A DNA stretch of 58,867 nucleotides, from positions 1-58,867 of the forward strand of contig JADYXW010000017.1 of NCBI GenBank assembly GCA_020853975.1. The letters are read 5' to 3'. This DNA comes from Phycisphaerales bacterium. Its GTDB lineage: Bacteria > Planctomycetota > Phycisphaerae > Phycisphaerales > UBA1924. The position numbers were made by a program, and so were the translations under genes. Shown in pieces: positions 50,627 through 58,764 of this stretch (the first letter of the stretch is position 1; the number at the start of each line of letters is the position of its first letter). A model generated the notes under the pieces. The model saw nothing but the letters and a program-made list of their open reading frames with translations, was not told where the DNA came from and did no database searches.

Positions 50627-53276
50627 GCACGCCCGCGAAGTTGGTGATGGACCCGAACATCGAGCCCAGGGTCTGGAACCCGCCGCCGTTGCCGCCGTCC
50701 CAGTGCTCCATGCCCGCGACGAAGTACGTCGGCGCCGTGATCTTGACCCCGTACCACTGCTCGCGGGCGCGCCCGGTGACCTCGGCCAACTGGTCAACGC
50801 TCACGTCATCAAGCTCTCTCGCGTCGAGCGTCCTGAGGACGGTGACGGTCCCGCCGTCCGTGAACGTGAAGGTGATCGTGACTTCCAGGTCGGACGCCCC
50901 CGGATTGAACAGGTAGATGTCCTCGATAATCTGCCCGCCCGCGCGGTTCGCGTCCATGTACCCCTCGCCGAACAGCCACTGCGTCGCGGCGTAGGTCGCG
51001 GCCACCACGCCCGTGCCGTCCTGCCCCTGGTAGACAGACCCCGACACCGTCACGGCGATGTTGCTCCGGTACACCACGCCGAACTGGCGGCCTTCGGGCA
51101 GACCCAGGTCGCGGATGCTGAGGGTGGTGCGACCCCGGGCGGGCGCAATGACCACCCGGGGGATCGGCGCCGGGTCGTTCTGGCCGATCTTGTCGACAAA
51201 GAAATGCAGCGTGATGGTCGCCGGGGCGTTATTCGTGTTCAGGACCGAAACGAACGCGTCCGCCGTGTACCGCGTGCCCGACTGATCATCCCCGTTCTCG
51301 TCGTAGAACGAGTCGTCATAGTTGATCCGAGGCACGATGCCCGCGAGCGCCCCGCCCTCCGGCGATCCGAGCGCCCCATAGCCCCGCGCCCGGCCCGGCT
51401 GGTACCTGGACTGGCTGGCGACGATCTGGGCGGTGGATGTCACCCGCGCGGAGTACGCCCCAAGCCCGAGCTCAGAGATATCCGAGATGCTCCAGCCCCC
51501 GCGGCGCTCCGCACCGACGTTCCGGGTGTCGGTGTACACCAGCCCCTCGACCGTGTAGAGCTCCAGCGTCACGGGCGCTACAGACCCCGTCGGGTTGTAG
51601 ACCAGGATGTAGTCCCGTCCCAGAACGTTGTCCTTCACCCCATCCGCGAATGTCCACTGCGTGGACCGCTGATACGTGAACGACTCGCCGATGGTCGTGC
51701 CGAAGTCGTAGTGGCTGAACGTTGCGGCCAGGGGCAGCGTGGAGCGCAGCACCAGCGCATAGGGCTCGTTCTTGCGGACGATCGTCGCCGCCGGGTTACG
51801 CGTCTCCGCGATCGTGACCCCGCCCCGCGTGTTCGCGGCGATGGTCCCGCTGGAGATCAGCTGGTCCCGGTCGCCCGTCTCATACCGCGCGTGCAGCTCG
51901 TAGGTGACGGGCACGCCGTTGGTGTTTGTGATCGGCACGAACTCGTTGATGTGATCCGCGGCATAGCCCTCCGGGAATACCGCCTCGTAGTCGAACCCGT
52001 TGAGCACCGTGACTAGGTTCTGGGCGTAGGAGTACCGCGTGTGCTGCCCGTCGCTCACCGACGCCATGAGGTAGTACGCCCCGGTCGGGATGTCCGTACC
52101 GGTGATCTGCACCGTGGAGTTGACGAACGCGGTCTGCGGCATGTTCACCATCGCCGCCTGGCCCACCCACCCGTTGTACGGGTTCGTGTCCGTGTCGTAG
52201 AAGAAATGGATCGTCGCGCCGCTGTCACGATCTCCGAAGGCAAAGGGCACGGTGAGGGGCTGGCCTGGCCTCACCGTGGCGCCCGACGCGATGGTCATCC
52301 CCGCGACGTTCGGCCACTGATCGCCGCTGGTGGGCGCCGCAGACCGTACCGCTACGCCACCCATCTGCGCGATGCGGCCCTCGAGGAACGTCGGTCCGCC
52401 GCCGAGACGAGAGTACTTGAACCCGGACGCCGTTCGCGGGCCGAGCGGTGCCCCGCCGTACCAGTTGTTGTCGATCACCCTGCCGTCACCGTCGGTCGTG
52501 GCGGTGACGTTGATCGAGCCGTAGTACGCGGCGCGGACGTCCGGATGCAGATCGAGGATCGGGTCCAGCAGACGGTTGTACGCACCGGTCAGGCTCTGCC
52601 CCGCCGGGTTTGCCCACGAGGCGTCGTTGGTGCGGTAGTAGTTGTCAAGGTAGAGCGTGTTCGCGTAGAACGCCATCGCCGGGTCTTCTCCGCCCGAACG
52701 GATGGGATCCGCCGACGTGAGCGGGTGCGCGTCGAGCGTGGTCACCTGGTCGACCCAGATGCCCTTCTGGCCCAGCAGCCAGGCAAGTTCGGACATGACG
52801 CCCGCCCCTCGATCAAAGCCGATGAGGTGGATAGGGAGTTCTGCGAGCGGTGCGGGATTGCCGACCTCCGACGTCACGCCGAAGAGCGACAGAAAGATGT
52901 TCTGCGCGATCAGCCGCGTGTCCACCAGCGTTCCGAAGGAGGGAGTGACGTTGTTGTTCGATGCGGAGGCCCAGTCGACGCTCATCACCGCTTCCGCCCG
53001 GCCCGCCTGAAAGAACTGGCCCTGGCCACGCGCATCAAAGAGCGTGGAGGAGCTTCCATCTCCAGCAACTTCCAGGTGCAGGGCCCGCGTGTCCACCGAG
53101 GGCGTCCCGGCTCGGCTTTCGATCGCCAGCCGCATCGCGCTCACCCAGTCCGGGAAGCTGCCGCTGGACTCGTACCCATGGGTCAGGACGGTCACCCCCG
53201 CGAGCAGCTGCCTGCTCTCGAGTGCCTCGATCGGCGCCTGCCAGGAATCTCCGCGGAACGACTCGCGCTTCGACAT
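50616..53276 (-). CDS. LEPR-XLL protein: hydrolase-like domain with Asp at the nucleophile position plus four tandem beta repeats
   Basis: The protein has 886 residues from the second of two close ATGs (53276); GGAGG lies 8 bases before it but only 2 before the first. IEALESRQLLAGV at 16-28 resembles the planctomycete LEPR-XLL export/anchoring motif. An alpha/beta-hydrolase-like region follows: VTVLTHGYESSG at about 29, IHLIGFDRGAGV at 149-160, and VTTLDAHPL at 178-186. The elbow reads GFDRG, with Asp155 where lipases have the catalytic Ser. Residues about 429-524, 537-625, 670-749 and 767-860 are four divergent repeats with a shared pattern: start of strand with NP or NTN, a DG or E turn, then YGV..ST..IVAS-like ends. 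No C-terminal anchor is seen. It is presumably a surface protein; activity is doubtful. Confidence 0.78.
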   Translation of the reverse strand: MSKRESFRGDSWQAPIEALESRQLLAGVTVLTHGYESSGSFPDWVSAMRLAIESRAGTPSVDTRALHLEVAGDGSSSTLFDARGQGQFFQAGRAEAVMSVDWASASNNNVTPSFGTLVDTRLIAQNIFLSLFGVTSEVGNPAPLAELPIHLIGFDRGAGVMSELAWLLGQKGIWVDQVTTLDAHPLTSADPIRSGGEDPAMAFYANTLYLDNYYRTNDASWANPAGQSLTGAYNRLLDPILDLHPDVRAAYYGSINVTATTDGDGRVIDNNWYGGAPLGPRTASGFKYSRLGGGPTFLEGRIAQMGGVAVRSAAPTSGDQWPNVAGMTIASGATVRPGQPLTVPFAFGDRDSGATIHFFYDTDTNPYNGWVGQAAMVNMPQTAFVNSTVQITGTDIPTGAYYLMASVSDGQHTRYSYAQNLVTVLNGFDYEAVFPEGYAADHINEFVPITNTNGVPVTYELHARYETGDRDQLISSGTIAANTRGGVTIAETRNPAATIVRKNEPYALVLRSTLPLAATFSHYDFGTTIGESFTYQRSTQWTFADGVKDNVLGRDYILVYNPTGSVAPVTLELYTVEGLVYTDTRNVGAERRGGWSISDISELGLGAYSARVTSTAQIVASQSRYQPGRARGYGALGSPEGGALAGIVPRINYDDSFYDENGDDQSGTRYTADAFVSVLNTNNAPATITLHFFVDKIGQNDPAPIPRVVIAPARGRTTLSIRDLGLPEGRQFGVVYRSNIAVTVSGSVYQGQDGTGVVAATYAATQWLFGEGYMDANRAGGQIIEDIYLFNPGASDLEVTITFTFTDGGTVTVLRTLDARELDDVSVDQLAEVTGRAREQWYGVKITAPTYFVAGMEHWDGGNGGGFQTLGSMFGSITNFAGVLTL

Positions 53277-53505
53277 ACGCATGACCTCCCACAACACCCA
53301 CTCAGTATTCCGGTTCGGATCGCTCGCTGGTTCCGCCCGATCCGGGGCTGTTCGCCCGGTCGTTGGCACCCGAGTCTCCCGGGTTGGTCCCCCGCGGGCC
53401 ATGCCCGCGGGCCGGCCCGTCCCCGGATCGTACCCGCCCCGCCCGCCAGCGCCCGCCTCTGGCCTCCCGGGGGCCTCGGGGCCCTTGGCTGCCCCCAAAG
53501 CACAA

Positions 53506-53531
53506 GGGGCCCCGGCCTTCGCCGGAGCCCC
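53506..53531 (-). terminator. Likely intrinsic terminator after mscL
   Basis: On the minus strand, about 22 bases past the mscL stop, GGGGCTCCGGC and GCCGGGGCCCC form a stem of about 11 pairs with one mismatch around a GAAG loop. TTGTGCTTT follows. The T-run is imperfect. Its position just beyond mscL fits termination of that gene. Confidence 0.6.
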
Positions 53532-53553
53532 ATGATCGCTGTCCGTCGCCTGT

Positions 53554-53988
53554 TCAGCGCTTCGCGAGCAGGTCGCGGATCTCCGTCAGCAGCTTCTGGT
53601 CCGTCGTGGGTCCCGCGGGAGCCGGAGCGGGCTTCTGCTCCTCAAACCGCTTGCGGGCCGCGGAGTACATCTTCACCATCAGGAAGACGACAAACGCCAG
53701 GATCAGGAAGTTGATGACGTCGCTGATGAACGAGCCATACCCCAGCATCGCGCCGGCCTTTTTTGCGTCCGCGTAGGAGGTGTTGTCCGCCAGTGTCACA
53801 CCGGAGATGTTGATGTAGCGGTTGGTGAAGTCCACGTTGCCGGCGATCTTGCCGATGATCGGGTTGAGCACGTTCTCGATCAGCGAGCCCACGATCTTGC
53901 CGAAGGCGCCGCCCATGATCACGCCGATGGCCATGTCGAAGACATTGCCCTTGATCGCAAAGTCACGAAACTCCTGAATGAAGCCCAT
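53554..53988 (-). CDS. mscL: Large-conductance mechanosensitive channel
   Basis: MscL opens under membrane tension to release solutes after osmotic downshock. The 144-residue protein has the N-terminal helix FIQEFRDFAIKGNVFD, the pore-lining first membrane helix with GVIMGGAFGKIVGSLIENV, a periplasmic loop (NRYINISGVTLADNTS), the second helix ISDVINFLILAFVVFLMVKM and a C-terminal bundle ending LLTEIRDLLAKR. Length and order match the homopentameric family. It probably forms its own transcript, with a hairpin terminator downstream. Confidence 0.97.
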   Translation of the reverse strand: MGFIQEFRDFAIKGNVFDMAIGVIMGGAFGKIVGSLIENVLNPIIGKIAGNVDFTNRYINISGVTLADNTSYADAKKAGAMLGYGSFISDVINFLILAFVVFLMVKMYSAARKRFEEQKPAPAPAGPTTDQKLLTEIRDLLAKR

Positions 53989-54086
53989 GTGAGTACTCCC
54001 TTGAAGGTCCGCCGGTGCATCGCGAACGACGCACCTCTGCTCGACGGGTCAGAAGAATCCCAGGCTGCGCCGTGGGTTCCCGCCGG

Positions 54087-55067
54087 TCAGAAGTCCCATC
54101 CTAGCGTCACGAAGTACTCGAAGTCGTTCCTCCCGACTCCCGCGCCCGGGCCGCTGTCGTATCGGTCCGCAATCCCCGCGTGCAGGCTCATGCCCGCCGC
54201 CCTGTCCAGCACGGTCGTGACGCCCACGTGCCCGCCGGCCCTGAACTGAGGTACCTCGGAGAGGCTGGGCAACCACTCGACCCCAGCCGTCAGGGCGGTG
54301 CGTTCCGAGACCTTGTGCTCGAAGTCCAGCCCGACGATCGCCTCGGGCGTCACAGAGTTTGACTCGCCCCCGAACTCCCGGCTGAGACCAAGGCCCGCTC
54401 GCCCGCGCAGGCTCGTCGCTTCGGACCTGATCAGTTGATAGCTCGGCCCCAGCGCCCCAGACACCCGCAGGTTCCAATCCTGGAACTCGTCGTACTCGAC
54501 CTTGCCCTGCGCGAACAGCCCCCAGCGGCTCTCCCCGAACCGCCAGTCGTTGCGGACCCCCGCCTCGGCGCGGTTCTTCGTTCGTGCGCCCTCGCTGGTG
54601 GCATACAGGTACCCCGCGGCAAACGCAGTCTCCATCGCGGCGGAACTTCGCCTTGCCTCCAGCCCCACGCGCCCGCTCCCGGATTCCGCGTTCCCCTCCG
54701 TGCCACTCAGGCCAAGCCTGACGGACCGCTTCCACTGAACCGCAGGCTCGGCGGCGGGCTGCGGCTCGGCGTCGGTCTTCGCCGTCGGTGCCGGCTCGGC
54801 CGTGGGGTCAAGGCCCGCGCTCCAAGGGGGAGAAATGAGCGCCGCGTGCTCCCTGGGAATCACCAAGGGGCCGAGCACCGGGTGGTCTGCGACAATCGTG
54901 CTGTCCGTGAGCCGCACCACGGAAACCTCGAGCACTTCTCCCGTGGAGAGCCTCACCTGATCCGCCGCCGCTCCCCGGACCGTCGCCGCGAGCAGCAAGA
55001 AGACGGCCCACCCGAACCCGACCACCTTGTGGGCGCGGACGTCCACGCACATCCTTGGTTGCGTCAA
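54087..55067 (-). CDS. DUF481-family outer membrane protein
   Basis: The 326-residue protein starts at TTG 55067, decided by a perfect AGGAGG 6 bases upstream. A signal peptide (VVGFGWAVFLLLAATVRGAAA) precedes a small domain (QVRLSTGEVLEVSVVRL, then TDSTIVADHPVLGPLVI) and a Pro/Ala linker. The remaining 220 residues alternate in a beta-barrel pattern: RSVRLGLSGTEGNAESG, AAGYLYATSEGARTKN, RWGLFAQGKVEYDEFQDWN, through a final FEYFVTLGWDF with the C-terminal aromatic residue typical of BAM substrates. This is the YdiY-like DUF481 family, porin-like with unknown substrate. It is divergent from the ECF sigma gene, 189 bases apart. Confidence 0.87.
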   Translation of the reverse strand: MTQPRMCVDVRAHKVVGFGWAVFLLLAATVRGAAADQVRLSTGEVLEVSVVRLTDSTIVADHPVLGPLVIPREHAALISPPWSAGLDPTAEPAPTAKTDAEPQPAAEPAVQWKRSVRLGLSGTEGNAESGSGRVGLEARRSSAAMETAFAAGYLYATSEGARTKNRAEAGVRNDWRFGESRWGLFAQGKVEYDEFQDWNLRVSGALGPSYQLIRSEATSLRGRAGLGLSREFGGESNSVTPEAIVGLDFEHKVSERTALTAGVEWLPSLSEVPQFRAGGHVGVTTVLDRAAGMSLHAGIADRYDSGPGAGVGRNDFEYFVTLGWDF

Positions 55068-55073
55068 TGTAAG

Positions 55074-55079
55074 CCTCCT
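55074..55079 (-). promoter_or_regulatory. AGGAGG Shine-Dalgarno that fixes the TTG start of the DUF481 gene
   Basis: AGGAGG on the minus strand ends 6 bases before TTG 55067. The nearest ATG is five codons further on and lacks a comparable site. A TATAGA lies only two bases upstream of it (55082-55087), too close for a normal -10 with this leader. Confidence 0.7.
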
Positions 55080-55256
55080 GTTCTATAGTTACGCTGGCCG
55101 GGAGCCCGTCCGGGCGCGAACCAGCCCGGGCAGCGTATTCGGCCCGCTCGGCTTGATCACGCCCAGAATCCTCGGATCTCGATGACAGCCGCTCCGCGCG
55201 AGCAACGCATGACGAAATGGCTGAACGCAGGCCGGTGAACTCGGCCACTCGAACCG

Positions 55257-55847
55257 ATGACTGCCCCCCACGACAAACAAGCATCCGCCGCGGTCACGCA
55301 GTTGCTCTTCCGCGCGAGGCAAGGTGACTCCACAGCCACCAACGAACTGTTCCCGCTCGTGTACGAGGAGCTCCGCGTGCTGGCGGCGAAGCACATGGCC
55401 GGCGAGCGCCGCGAGCACACGCTGAGCCCGACCTCGCTGGTTCATGAGGCATACCTGAGGCTCGTTGGACCGAGCGATACGTCCTGGGACAACCGGGCTC
55501 ACTTCTTCGGGGCCGCCGCCATCGCCATCCGCCGCATCCTCACCGATCACGCCCGCTCCCGGGCCCGCGACAAGCGTGGAGGAGGCGCGTCCCCGGTCCG
55601 TCTGGAAGGCGACTCGCTCGCCGGCGACGCGGAGACCATCGACCACGCGTCGCTCGACGACGCGCTGACCAAGCTGGCCACGCTCGACCCGCAAAAGGCC
55701 CGCATCGTCGAACTCCGGTACTACGTGGGCCTCCCCGTCGAGCAGGTGGCCCAGGCCCTGGGTGTCTCGCAGAGCACCATCGCGCGAGAGTGGGCCTTCG
55801 CTCGCACATGGCTCCGCCGCGAGCTCTCACACTCGGAGGGCCAGTGA
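55257..55847 (+). CDS. ECF-subfamily RNA polymerase sigma factor
   Basis: The 196-residue sigma factor has region 2 (ELFPLVYEELRVLAAKHMAG, then SPTSLVHEAYLRLV and WDNRAHFFGAAAIAIRRIL with DHARSRARDKRGG) and region 4 (LDPQKARIVELRYYVGLPVEQVAQALGVSQSTIAREWAF split as two helices of a helix-turn-helix). This is the TIGR02999-type group, common in planctomycetes and often paired with a Ser/Thr kinase. No membrane anti-sigma gene is seen; the downstream kinase overlaps by GTGA, suggesting it controls the sigma factor by phosphorylation. The DUF481 gene is divergent and could be a target. That is inference. Confidence 0.93.
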   Translation: MTAPHDKQASAAVTQLLFRARQGDSTATNELFPLVYEELRVLAAKHMAGERREHTLSPTSLVHEAYLRLVGPSDTSWDNRAHFFGAAAIAIRRILTDHARSRARDKRGGGASPVRLEGDSLAGDAETIDHASLDDALTKLATLDPQKARIVELRYYVGLPVEQVAQALGVSQSTIAREWAFARTWLRRELSHSEGQ

Positions 55848-58312
55848 CCCCCCCGCTCTTCCACCAGGCGCAGGAGGTCTACCACCGCATCATGGCGCTC
55901 CCGCCCGGAGAGCGCCAGACCGCCATCGACCACGAGTGCGCAGGGAACCGCGATCTGGCGGCGGAAGTCCGCTCACTCCTCGAGTTCGCGGAGGACGACG
56001 GGTTTCTGGACGCCCCGGCCCTCGGAAGCCCCATTCCCGCGCTCCTCCCGTCGGGGGGGCATGACGACCTCGTCGGGATGGCGCTCGGCCCGTACACCTT
56101 GCTCCGCCGGATCGACGCCGGTGGAATGGGAGTCGTCTACGAGGCTCAGCGGGACGACGAGCACCTCACTCAGCGCGTCGCCATCAAGGTCGTCAAGCGG
56201 GGTATGGATTCCGAGGAAGTGCTCCGGCGGTTTCGAGCCGAGCGACGCACACTCGCCGCCCTCAGCCACCCCGGCATCGCGCGCCTCCTCGACGCGGGCG
56301 TGACTCCTGACGCCCGCCCGTACATCGTGATGGAGTTCGTCGACGGCACGCCCATCGACGCCTTCTGCGCCCGCCAGGGGCTGACGACCGATGAGCGCGT
56401 GCGGCTCTTCCGGCGCGTCTGCGACGCCGTCAGGGCGGCGCACCACAGCCTCGTCGTTCACCGAGACCTCAAGCCCTCCAACATTCTCGTGACCCACGAG
56501 GGCGAGCCCAAGCTGCTGGACTTTGGCATCGCCAAGGTGCTCGGCCCCCACTCCCGGGCCGAGTCCATGACCGCTCCCCAGTTCCGGCGCCTCACGCCGG
56601 AATACGCGAGCCCCGAGCAGATCCGTGGCCTGCCCATCACAACCGCCTCGGACGTCTACTCGCTAGGCGTGGTCCTCTTCGAGGTTCTCACAGGCATCAG
56701 GCCCTACGAGTTCGATACCCGCTCCTTCGAGGAGATCGAGCGAGTGGTCTGCGGCACAGACCCCACCCGCCCCAGCCTCGCCGTGACCAGGCCCCGGACC
56801 GCCCCCCACAGCCATTCCGCTGTCCACGCACCGCCCCCGCCCCCCCCGCTGCCGCCCGGGCCGGACTCCCAGCGCCTCAGCCGCACGCTCCGGGGCGACC
56901 TCGACACCATCATCCTGGCGTGCCTCCATCGTGACCTCGCACGCCGGTACGCCTCGGTGGATGCGCTGATCGAGGACCTCGACCGATACCTCGCGCGGCT
57001 TCCGATCCGAGCCCGCAAGGACACCATCGCCTACCGGGCGTCCAAGTTCGTGAGGCGCAATCCCGTCGGCGTCGCTCTCGGCTCGCTCTCGTCACTCCTG
57101 CTGATCGCGGGTGGCGGCGGCATCGCCCAACAGGCGGATACGGCTTCCCGGGAGCGAGACTCCGCCTACGTCGCCCGTGGCCAGGCAGAGAAGGTCGCGG
57201 ACTTCTTCCGCCAGGTCCTCGAGGCAGCAAGCCCCGACAACCTGGGGCCGGATGTCTCGGTCCGCGATGCGATGGAACAGGCCCGCGCTCGCGCCCAGTA
57301 CGACCTGCGCACGCAGCCGCTCGTGCAAGCTTCGGTCCGCAGCGCCATCGGCCGGGTGTATGTGATGCTCGGAGAGTACCAGCTCGCGGAGGAGGAGCTG
57401 ACCGCCGCGCTGAACACCCGCCTAGACCTACTCCCACACGACCACCACGACGTCGCCGAAGGCAAGATGGACATGGGCTTCCTGCGGCTGCGCACCGGCG
57501 ACCCCGCCCAGGCCGAGCGGCTCTTTCGCGAGGCCCTCAGTCAGCACATCGCCGCCCGGGGAGAGGAGAACGAGGACAGCTCCCGCGCCTGGAACGACTG
57601 GGGCACCGCGCTCCGCGCCCTGGGCCGGACAGATGAGGCCATCCGGGCCCACGAGCGGGCGCTCTCCATCCGCCGCGGGCTTTCGCCCGGCGAGCCCTCT
57701 CTCCCCATCGCCGAGAGCCTGAACAACCTCGCCGGCGTCCACCTCGACAGCGGGGACGCGGAGACGGGCGAGCGTCTCATCCGAGAGTCACTCCTGATGC
57801 GTGAGGGGTTGCTCTATCCGAACCACCCGCTGGTGCTTCAGTCGCGGATGAATCTCGCCACCATGCTCGGCTCGCTCGGAAGGCTCAATGAGGCGTTACC
57901 GCTTTTCGAGGCCGTCCTGGCTGGTGCCCGAGACGTCTATCCGGCTCGCCATCCGGCCCTGGGCCACATGTCGCACAGCCTGGGCACCTGCTACTTCCGC
58001 CTAGGCCGCCTCGACGACGCCGCTCGCGCGTTTACCGAGGCCCTCGGCATCCGCGAGGAGACGCTCGCCCCCGACGCCCTCCCCCTAGCCATCACCGAGG
58101 CAAGCCTGGGGAGGGTGCTCGCGGCCCAAGGCAACAACGCTCAGGCCCTTTCCACGCTCCAGCACGCCATCGACCGTGTCGATGACGGAACCAGCCCCTT
58201 GCCTCCCCCGCTGGTGCCAGCCGCCAGCGAACTCGTCCGGATGTTGGAAGAGGCCGGAGAAAACCGCAGAGCGGCCTACTACCGAGGGCTGCTCCCCGAT
58301 CCGGCGCGGTGA
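55844..58312 (+). CDS. Transmembrane Ser/Thr protein kinase with C-terminal TPRs
   Basis: The 822-residue kinase starts at GTG 55844, overlapping the sigma factor stop, with GGAGG just upstream. The kinase domain spans about 83-385: GGMGVVYEA glycine loop at 93-101, catalytic Lys115 in VAIKVVK, HRDLKPSN at 206-213, DFG at 226-228, and TPEYASPEQ after it. A Pro-rich insert (APPPPPPLPPGPDS) lies in the C-lobe near 330. One membrane helix is at about 409-428. The outer or C-terminal part (490-810) has TPRs of the kinesin-light-chain kind (YQLAEEELTAALNTRL, AERLFREALSQH, ESLNNLAGVHLDSG). It likely senses through the TPRs and signals to the sigma factor. Confidence 0.95.
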   Translation: MTPPLFHQAQEVYHRIMALPPGERQTAIDHECAGNRDLAAEVRSLLEFAEDDGFLDAPALGSPIPALLPSGGHDDLVGMALGPYTLLRRIDAGGMGVVYEAQRDDEHLTQRVAIKVVKRGMDSEEVLRRFRAERRTLAALSHPGIARLLDAGVTPDARPYIVMEFVDGTPIDAFCARQGLTTDERVRLFRRVCDAVRAAHHSLVVHRDLKPSNILVTHEGEPKLLDFGIAKVLGPHSRAESMTAPQFRRLTPEYASPEQIRGLPITTASDVYSLGVVLFEVLTGIRPYEFDTRSFEEIERVVCGTDPTRPSLAVTRPRTAPHSHSAVHAPPPPPPLPPGPDSQRLSRTLRGDLDTIILACLHRDLARRYASVDALIEDLDRYLARLPIRARKDTIAYRASKFVRRNPVGVALGSLSSLLLIAGGGGIAQQADTASRERDSAYVARGQAEKVADFFRQVLEAASPDNLGPDVSVRDAMEQARARAQYDLRTQPLVQASVRSAIGRVYVMLGEYQLAEEELTAALNTRLDLLPHDHHDVAEGKMDMGFLRLRTGDPAQAERLFREALSQHIAARGEENEDSSRAWNDWGTALRALGRTDEAIRAHERALSIRRGLSPGEPSLPIAESLNNLAGVHLDSGDAETGERLIRESLLMREGLLYPNHPLVLQSRMNLATMLGSLGRLNEALPLFEAVLAGARDVYPARHPALGHMSHSLGTCYFRLGRLDDAARAFTEALGIREETLAPDALPLAITEASLGRVLAAQGNNAQALSTLQHAIDRVDDGTSPLPPPLVPAASELVRMLEEAGENRRAAYYRGLLPDPAR

Positions 58313-58429
58313 CCCCCTGCTCGTTCAGGATTGGCTCTGGCCCCGACCTTCTACTTCGCGCGGCATGACGCCTTCCGTATGCTGCGGACTCGCCGCGCCA
58401 CGCCATAAGGCATATCCTTCCGCTCCTCC

Positions 58430-58504
58430 GCCGAGGTAGCTCAGCTGGTTTAGAGCGCTGGATTCATAACCCGGAGGTCGGCGGTTCGAGTCCGCCCCTC
58501 GGCA
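58430..58504 (+). tRNA. tRNA with CAT anticodon (elongator Met likely)
   Basis: The acceptor stem GCCGAGG pairs with CCTCGGC, and the discriminator is A. The D arm is GCTC/GAGC and the T arm GGCGG-TTCGAGT-CCGCC. The anticodon loop TTCATAA gives CAT. The anticodon stem has an A-C mismatch at its loop end. The sequence resembles elongator tRNA-Met; a lysidine-modified tRNA-Ile with CAT is the alternative. No CCA is encoded. It lies 117 bases after the kinase gene. Confidence 0.92.
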
Positions 58505-58621
58505 TTTCCGGCTTGAAAACGTGTACCGTTCGAACTTCCGCCGTCTTCCCCGCGGCCTCGCCAGGCCGCCCGGATGACGGGCTCGACGTCGCGCTCCCGT
58601 CCCGTGGCACCCGGCCGTTGT

Positions 58622-58687
58622 TGGCACTCAGGCTGTGAGCGGGTGGGACGGGAACGCGTCGGCGAGCCATTGAAATCCTGAGTGCCA
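58622..58687. repeat. 11-bp perfect inverted repeat with 44-base spacing
   Basis: TGGCACTCAGG (58622-58632) is matched by CCTGAGTGCCA (58677-58687). The arms lie between the tRNA and a truncated gene, in the 260-base gap, which otherwise shows no gene that I can support. They could form a long stem-loop, mark an element boundary, or bind a protein. Confidence 0.55.
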
Positions 58688-58764
58688 GCGGAATCTTCGG
58701 TCGGAGCGTGCTCTGTCCAGAACCCTGGCGCAACCGGTGACGCTGTACGCGCGAACAGTCGTGC

